64,000 nucleotides of DNA. Source: Cymbidium sinense (lineage: Eukaryota > Streptophyta > Magnoliopsida > Asparagales > Orchidaceae). Of this stretch, positions 58,936 through 64,000 are shown piece by piece. The stretch covers positions 18,734,923-18,798,922 of the forward strand of contig CM038222.1 of NCBI GenBank assembly GCA_021442155.1. The letters are read 5' to 3'. The notes beneath the pieces are model-generated. The model did no database searches. It was not told the DNA's origin and saw only the letters and a program-made list of their open reading frames with translations. The translations under genes and the position numbers were made by a program. Every line of letters begins with the position of its first letter. The first letter of the stretch is position 1.

Positions 58936-61225
58936 GAAAAAATAAGATTTGATGAGAATTCCATGTCAAGGAAATGGAGAGAGATCTACTACAGGATCAC
59001 ACATGCATTGGACAGGACATGTGAGGAGTCTATGTCGAGGGCATAGAAGAAGAAAATTTGTTGGGGATAAGGCTTGAATTTGATTTGATTATATGATTTA
59101 TGGAAAGAAGATTGGCTAAGGATAAGAATCTATAATCCACTGGGGATTAAGATCAAATCGACTTTAATTTGTTTTGTTTTAATTATTTTGTAGGCATATT
59201 TGCTAGAGATATAGGCTTAAGTCTGTTAAGGATCGAGTATATGAACCTTCCACTAGGGAAGCAGGTTTAGGCTATCCACTAGGGATTGGGATTTGTTTGG
59301 AGATGTATCCGCTAGGAATAAGAGTTTGGTCAAATTTCTTTGATTTATACTCAACTACGAGATTTTCTTTAATTTTTCTCTAGTTGTGAGGTTGGTTTTG
59401 AATTTGACTTATTTGCTTAACTTATTTATATATGATTTGGGGATCCACTGGGAGAAGGGTGTGATTTAACTTCATCTGGGAAAATTTGATTGCGTTTAAT
59501 TTAATCTTAGTTAATGTATGGACCTATGTGGGATGGACCCAGAGAAGGCTATATCATTGACCTACCTCGTTTACAATCCAAAGGGATAGTCTACCGGCTG
59601 TGGGGTAGAGCTAGCCAACCTAAGGGGTTTCCTTTTGGTGTGTAATGATTATGCTAGGAAGAAGGAATAATAGACTTACATCTTCCAAAGTAAGGAACAA
59701 TACATTTGTTGCACAACAAATTGAACCTTCCTTAAACTAAGTGAATGTTGGGGACTTATGTCAACTCAAAAGTAGTCAAGATTAATTTTATCTTAATTTC
59801 ATGTTATTTTATATATGGTTTGTTTGGTTTATTTGAGTTTGAATTGATGCATATCTAATGTGAGCTCGATCAAATTTGATAGATTTAATTTATGGATGAT
59901 TGTATGATGGACCCACTAAGGGCTATATCAAACTTATCATATCAGATTTATAAATCCAAAGGGATAGTCTACCGTAGGGTAGAGCTAGCCAACCTAAAGG
60001 GTTGACATTTTGGCAATGGTCTAAGAAAAAAGGCATAGTAGACTTACATCTTCTAAAGCTGGGAACAATCAATGGGGTGACCTGTTGGTAGCACAACAAA
60101 TCAAACCCGACTTAATGTTGACTACTAAGTGAATGCAGCTAGGGACTTATATCAACTTAAGAGTAGTAAAGTGATTTCTATAAGGAGTTTTGCTTGCCCA
60201 AAGATAGATGCCGCTTGGGAAAAGGTACCGCTAGGTTGTTCTCCTAATCCATAAGTGAATATATATTTGTTTATGTTTGTGCTATTTGTGTGAGGACCAT
60301 AATGAGAAGGGGCTATGTAGGCCTTGACTTATCTAAGATTCACTAGACCAAGGGAGAATCTGCACATCCATAGGATAGATTCACTAAATGGGGTCGCAAA
60401 GGAGGTGATCCAAATATAGTTCCCACAAGGGAGGTGCTACTATGGGCATTATCTTGAGCCCTAAAAAAGAAAGCCCATAGGTGTATAGTATAGTGGCCAA
60501 CTCAAGGAGAAAGCATAATAGACTTACATCTACCATGAGTGGTGTATCTTAAGGTGCGAGAACCAACCTAAGGTGTATCCATCAGCATGAGTGGTGTATC
60601 TATCAGCATAGTGAGAACCAACCAACCTAAGGTGCCTGTTAGTGTGCAACAATCAATCTGGAAAGAAAGCATGTAGGCCTACAACTTTCCAAGTGGAACT
60701 GATAATCAAGATTGTCTGTCATTGGTAAGATAGATGTTATCTGACCTAGAGAGACTACTAAGTGGGGATCCCTAAGGAAGAATTAGACCTAGACTTGAAG
60801 TAGCCATGAGGGAAGGATCCAGTAGGGGACTTATCCTAAACCTCAAATATACTCACCCAAGCAAGGCATGAAGGATTAATCCAAAAGAAGAAAGTGACTC
60901 ACAACCTCTTAAATGAAGCCAACATGAGGTAGCTTACTAGCCACGCATTAAGGTCTACCAAACTAACAAGGCGCTCATCAATGTACAATGATCAAGTAAG
61001 GAAGAAAAGCATAGCAAACTTACATCCTTCAAAGCAAGAACATTATTAAGGTGACACACTAGCAGGGTAGCACGCCTACTAGAAGCTAGTGAGTAATGCT
61101 AGGGCATTCTAACCAAGAGAAGCCCAAGATAAAAGATATGTGTTTATTTTATATGTTTGTGTGTAGTTTTATTTGTGTTGTCGATGAAGGATAGGACACC
61201 TCTCTGGTTTCTTACACCTACCCTA
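58936..61225 (-). other. Tat element B 3' noncoding region with repeated modules
   Basis: Plus-strand words AGGGATAGTCTACCG, GGTAGAGCTAGCCAACCTAA and AGACTTACATCTTC occur twice, at about 59580-59690 and 59950-60060, a direct duplication of about 370 bp. A looser copy is near 60910-61030. The matching region of element A is 24640-25990. There is no coding frame. Confidence 0.65.
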
Positions 61226-61229
61226 AAAA

Positions 61230-62506
61230 CATTATGGCAGATTCACAAACAAGAATACTTTTGACATGGAAGAGATTGAAATTGAAATGGAATTTTCATT
61301 GATGAAAATTATTTTCAAACATGATTTATAATATTTAAGTAGCCCATTGATTGGAAGCATATGGTGACACTCTCCTTATGATTAATAAGTTGATAAGATC
61401 CTCATTGGGAGGCCTCTTCTATGGAAAAGGGCCTTCCATGTGGGTTCAAACTTGCCTCCCATGTTACAATGCAACAATGGTCTCCTTAGAGCTAGAATAA
61501 GCTCTTACTTGAAAAGCTCTTGGATAGAGAAACTTGTTGTGAGCTTGAATTATTTTAGCTCTGTACAACTTGAGGTTTTGGCATGCTCACATGCATCTCT
61601 CCTCCAAATCTTTGAGCTCTTCTAACTGTAACTTGGCATTATGTTGTATTGTAATCTTGCTACCCACAACTATCCTTAGTGATGGGAGTTGGACTTCTAA
61701 TGGTTGAATGGCTTTGGACCCATACACTGAGAAAGGAGTAGACTGAGTTGGAGTTCTAAATGTGGTGCGGTAGGTTCACAAGGCTTCAACTAACTACCCA
61801 TTCCAGTGTCACTTGTTATTGTCGAGTGTCTTCTTTAGTATTTACATGAGAGTTTTGTTGAAGGCGCTAAGCTGTTTGCCCATGAATAGTTGATGGTAGA
61901 ATATCTCCAATCTATGTTGTGTCCTTGGGCAAAGTTGTTGATCTCGGTGCTCTCAAATAAAGTACCATTTTTAGATATAATTCATCGAGGCACTCAAACC
62001 TAAATATGATATGGTTCCTAAAAAATTGGAGCACATGTTGAGTTGTGACCTCTCTGAGTGAAATCACCTTCACCCATTTGGAAAAGTAGCAGCTAAGATG
62101 AATCGATGACCCTTGGAAGAAGGAGGATCAATCGGACCACTGTCGTACCAACACTTGAATGGCCATGAGGCCAATGTAGATGTAGAATGTTGGGTGTGGG
62201 ACCACACCATGTATTTGACATTGGTGGCATCGCCTAGTGGTATCCATGCAATCTTTGATCATCGATGGCCAGTAGTATCCTAATCTCTTGATCTTAGCTT
62301 TCATCTTCGGACCAGATTGGTTGGCTCCACATAATCTTGAGTATTCCATGATCACAATGGTTTCGTACTTGTCTAAACAACATAACCACATATGATTGAA
62401 AGACCGCTGGTATAAGACACCATCCATAAGAGCATAGGAAAATGCTCTCTACTTCATCTGATGGGCAGATGTCTTGAGGTAGTTTATCTTTATTTAGGTA
62501 ATCCAT
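61230..62506 (-). pseudogene. Tat element B integrase
   Basis: The HHCC region (62427-62128) is open and clear: LYQRSFNHMWLCCLDKYE, LCGANQSGPKMKAKIKRLGY, YWPSMIKDCMDTTRRCHQCQ, with the CX2C pair intact. The catalytic core (about 62.1-61.8 kb) is colinear with element A but broken by deletions. The C-terminal GK/W-like region is near 61.44-61.3 kb. It confirms the identification of element A. Confidence 0.85.
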
Positions 62507-62639
62507 GAATGGTTGCCCAATCTAACTCCTCATCCTTCTTGGCAATGGCAACCTCCCCTTCAAGAGAGTACTTTTGATGAGTTCAATATCAATAAGGGAT
62601 AAGACTTATCTATTTTGGATTTATTGATATAGACTCATC

Positions 62640-64000
62640 CTTTAGACATGCCAACTCCTTGGCAAGCTTGGCTAAAGCATATGCTACTGCGTTCTCTCCA
62701 AGAGGAATCTTATAAATTATAACCTCTAGGATTTGGGACAACAACTCCATGTTGTACTTATGGTAGTGATGGAGCTTGGGCTTTATAACCTTATAGGACC
62801 CAGGGATTTGTTTTTATAACTAGCCAAGAATCCTCGAAGATGTTGATGTTCTAGATTCTTAGATTAATGACTAACTCTAGACTGACAATCAGAGCCTCAT
62901 ATTCAGCTTTGTTGTTGATGCAAAGATTGGACAGATGATATGAGATTCTCATCACATCGTAGCTCGAGTTAAGAAAACTATTCTACCCCTCCCTTTCCTA
63001 GAATATTAGATTGTGGTTCTTCTCCTCTTTGAGAGAATGATGCACCGTCAAAGTACATATCCCAATAATAAATGCTAGTATCCCCTATATTCATGATTCA
63101 TTCATCAGGGAGATAATCACTAAGCGGAGAGTTTAGGAAGTGGGTGTGCTGCTAAGAAATCCACTAGCGCTTGTCCTTTCACCGCATAGAGGGGTACGAA
63201 GATAATGTCAAACTATAAGAGGATCTTGGACCATCGTCCAACCGTCCAGATAGCATCGACCGTGTCATGAGATACTATAGTGGATTGATCCTAAAGATTA
63301 AGTTCACCTTATGAGGAAGCATGTAGCTTTTGGGATGTAAAGATTAAAGCTCAGAAATGCTTCTCAATGGGTGGATAATTAGCCTCAATCGGAATTATAA
63401 GATGGCTGAGGTAGTAAAGTGCATTTTCCTTGCCTTCATCTTTGGCTTGGGCCAACAAAGCACTAAGGGAGTCATCTAACACAACAGTGTAAAGTATGAG
63501 CAGCTTCGGAATAGGGCTAAAACTAGATTAGGTAATGCTTGATGTTTGAAGGCATGCTCACACTTATCATCCCACTTAAACTTGGAATCATTTTTTACAA
63601 GTGTTGAGAATGGATGACATCTCCCCGATAGATTGGATATAAAGCATCTTAGATATGCCAACCGCCCTTGGAATGATTTAAGTTAAGTTAAACTTTTAGG
63701 GGTGGTATTTCTAATATCACCTTGATATTCTTCGGATTGATTTCAATTCCCTTGTGTCAAACAACAAACCCAAGGAATTTCTTTGAAGCTACTCCGAATG
63801 CACACTTCAGGGGGTTTCTTTTGAGGTTAAATTATCTTAACTATTCAAAACTACTCAAGTCAAAGAGATGTTCTTCCTTTTCTACTTTTGACCATGAGAT
63901 CATCGACATAGCACTGACTTGATGATGAATGAGTTAGTCAAAGATTTGAGTCATAGCTCACGTAGACCGATGTTTAAGGGGCATGACCTTGTAGCAATAG
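62640..64000 (-). pseudogene. Tat element B RT, RNase H and second RNase H (partial)
   Basis: Minus strand from the window end: RT catalytic region with a YVDD-like motif (about 63.9 kb, damaged), the AFGVASKKFLG-like block, then AYLRCFISNLSGRC and FKWDDKCEHAF (63.65-63.55 kb). RNase H with LLAQAKDEG-like and LHYLSHL-like blocks follows (63.45-63.28 kb). The second RNase H is at about 63.08-62.66 kb, colinear with 27.87-27.45 kb. Frames break often. The N-terminal part lies outside the window. Confidence 0.8.

Larger units (their letters stand above)
58936..64000 (-). mobile_element. Ty3/Gypsy Tat-lineage element B (partial, runs off window)
   Basis: Colinear with element A at an offset of about 35.2 kb (for example 26015 matches 61230 and 28600 matches 63829), same strand. 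The window ends inside RT. Compared with A it has many small deletions, yet some protein blocks are better preserved (the integrase HHCC region). 58936-59480 has no counterpart in A that I can see and joins the 345 bp satellite. Confidence 0.85.

Overview
The window looks like heterochromatin (subtelomeric, pericentromeric or interstitial) from a land plant, probably a seed plant with a repeat-rich genome. The evidence is: (i) kilobases of decayed plant-type telomere repeat, CCCTAAA; (ii) L1-type LINEs whose ORF2 carries a plant-style C-terminal RNase H and whose ORF1 has a DUF4283-like domain plus a CCHC knuckle; (iii) Ty3/Gypsy pol of the plant Tat (Ogre/Retand/Grande) lineage, with a second RNase H; (iv) an RTE-clade LINE; and (v) repeated fragments of a plant glycine-rich RNA-binding protein mRNA. 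No intact host gene is visible. Every coding region carries stops or frameshifts. No rRNA, tRNA or CRISPR array was seen.

Layout. 1-23.8 kb: degenerate CCCTAAA/AAATAAA repeat holding three same-strand pieces of LINE-like sequence: a 5'-truncated copy (2.27-5.29 kb), a nearly full-length copy (7.51-17.1 kb) with an extraordinary 3.9 kb 3' tail, and a tail-only copy (18.54-21.42 kb). It also holds two glycine-rich-protein retrofragments. 23.8-39.2 kb: nested LTR-retrotransposon debris. A Tat-type pol lies on the minus strand (26.0-30.8 kb) and a second gag/protease piece at 38.1-39.0 kb. Between them are noncoding LTR/leader-like sequence, a cluster of TTGACC words and a tandem repeat of about 265 bp. 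39.2-57.4 kb: the telomere-like satellite again, with five more retrofragments of the same mRNA, one inverted block of about 740 bp, and an RTE element on the minus strand (45.3-48.3 kb). 57.4-58.9 kb: an unrelated AT-rich satellite with a monomer of about 345 bp. 58.9-64 kb: a second Tat copy, colinear with the first and about 35.2 kb away, running off the window.

How the parts fit together. The telomere-like DNA is an organised satellite rather than random decay. A CCCTAAA-rich block, a longer AAATAAA/CCTAAA block and a conserved box around GTTTACTTAATT recur at roughly 0.9-1.0 kb or multiples. A 5'-truncated, poly(A)-ended copy of a glycine-rich RNA-binding protein mRNA seems to have landed in one unit and then been amplified with it, because most copies share the same left flank and the same 5' breakpoint. 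The LINE sequences all sit in this repeat, all on the same strand, and in the two clear cases the poly(A) tail runs straight or nearly straight into CCCTAAA-like sequence. That suggests insertion primed on the TTTAGGG strand. The most promising novel items are the telomere-repeat-associated LINE with its modular 3' tail, and the box-bearing telomere-derived satellite that carries a captured gene fragment.
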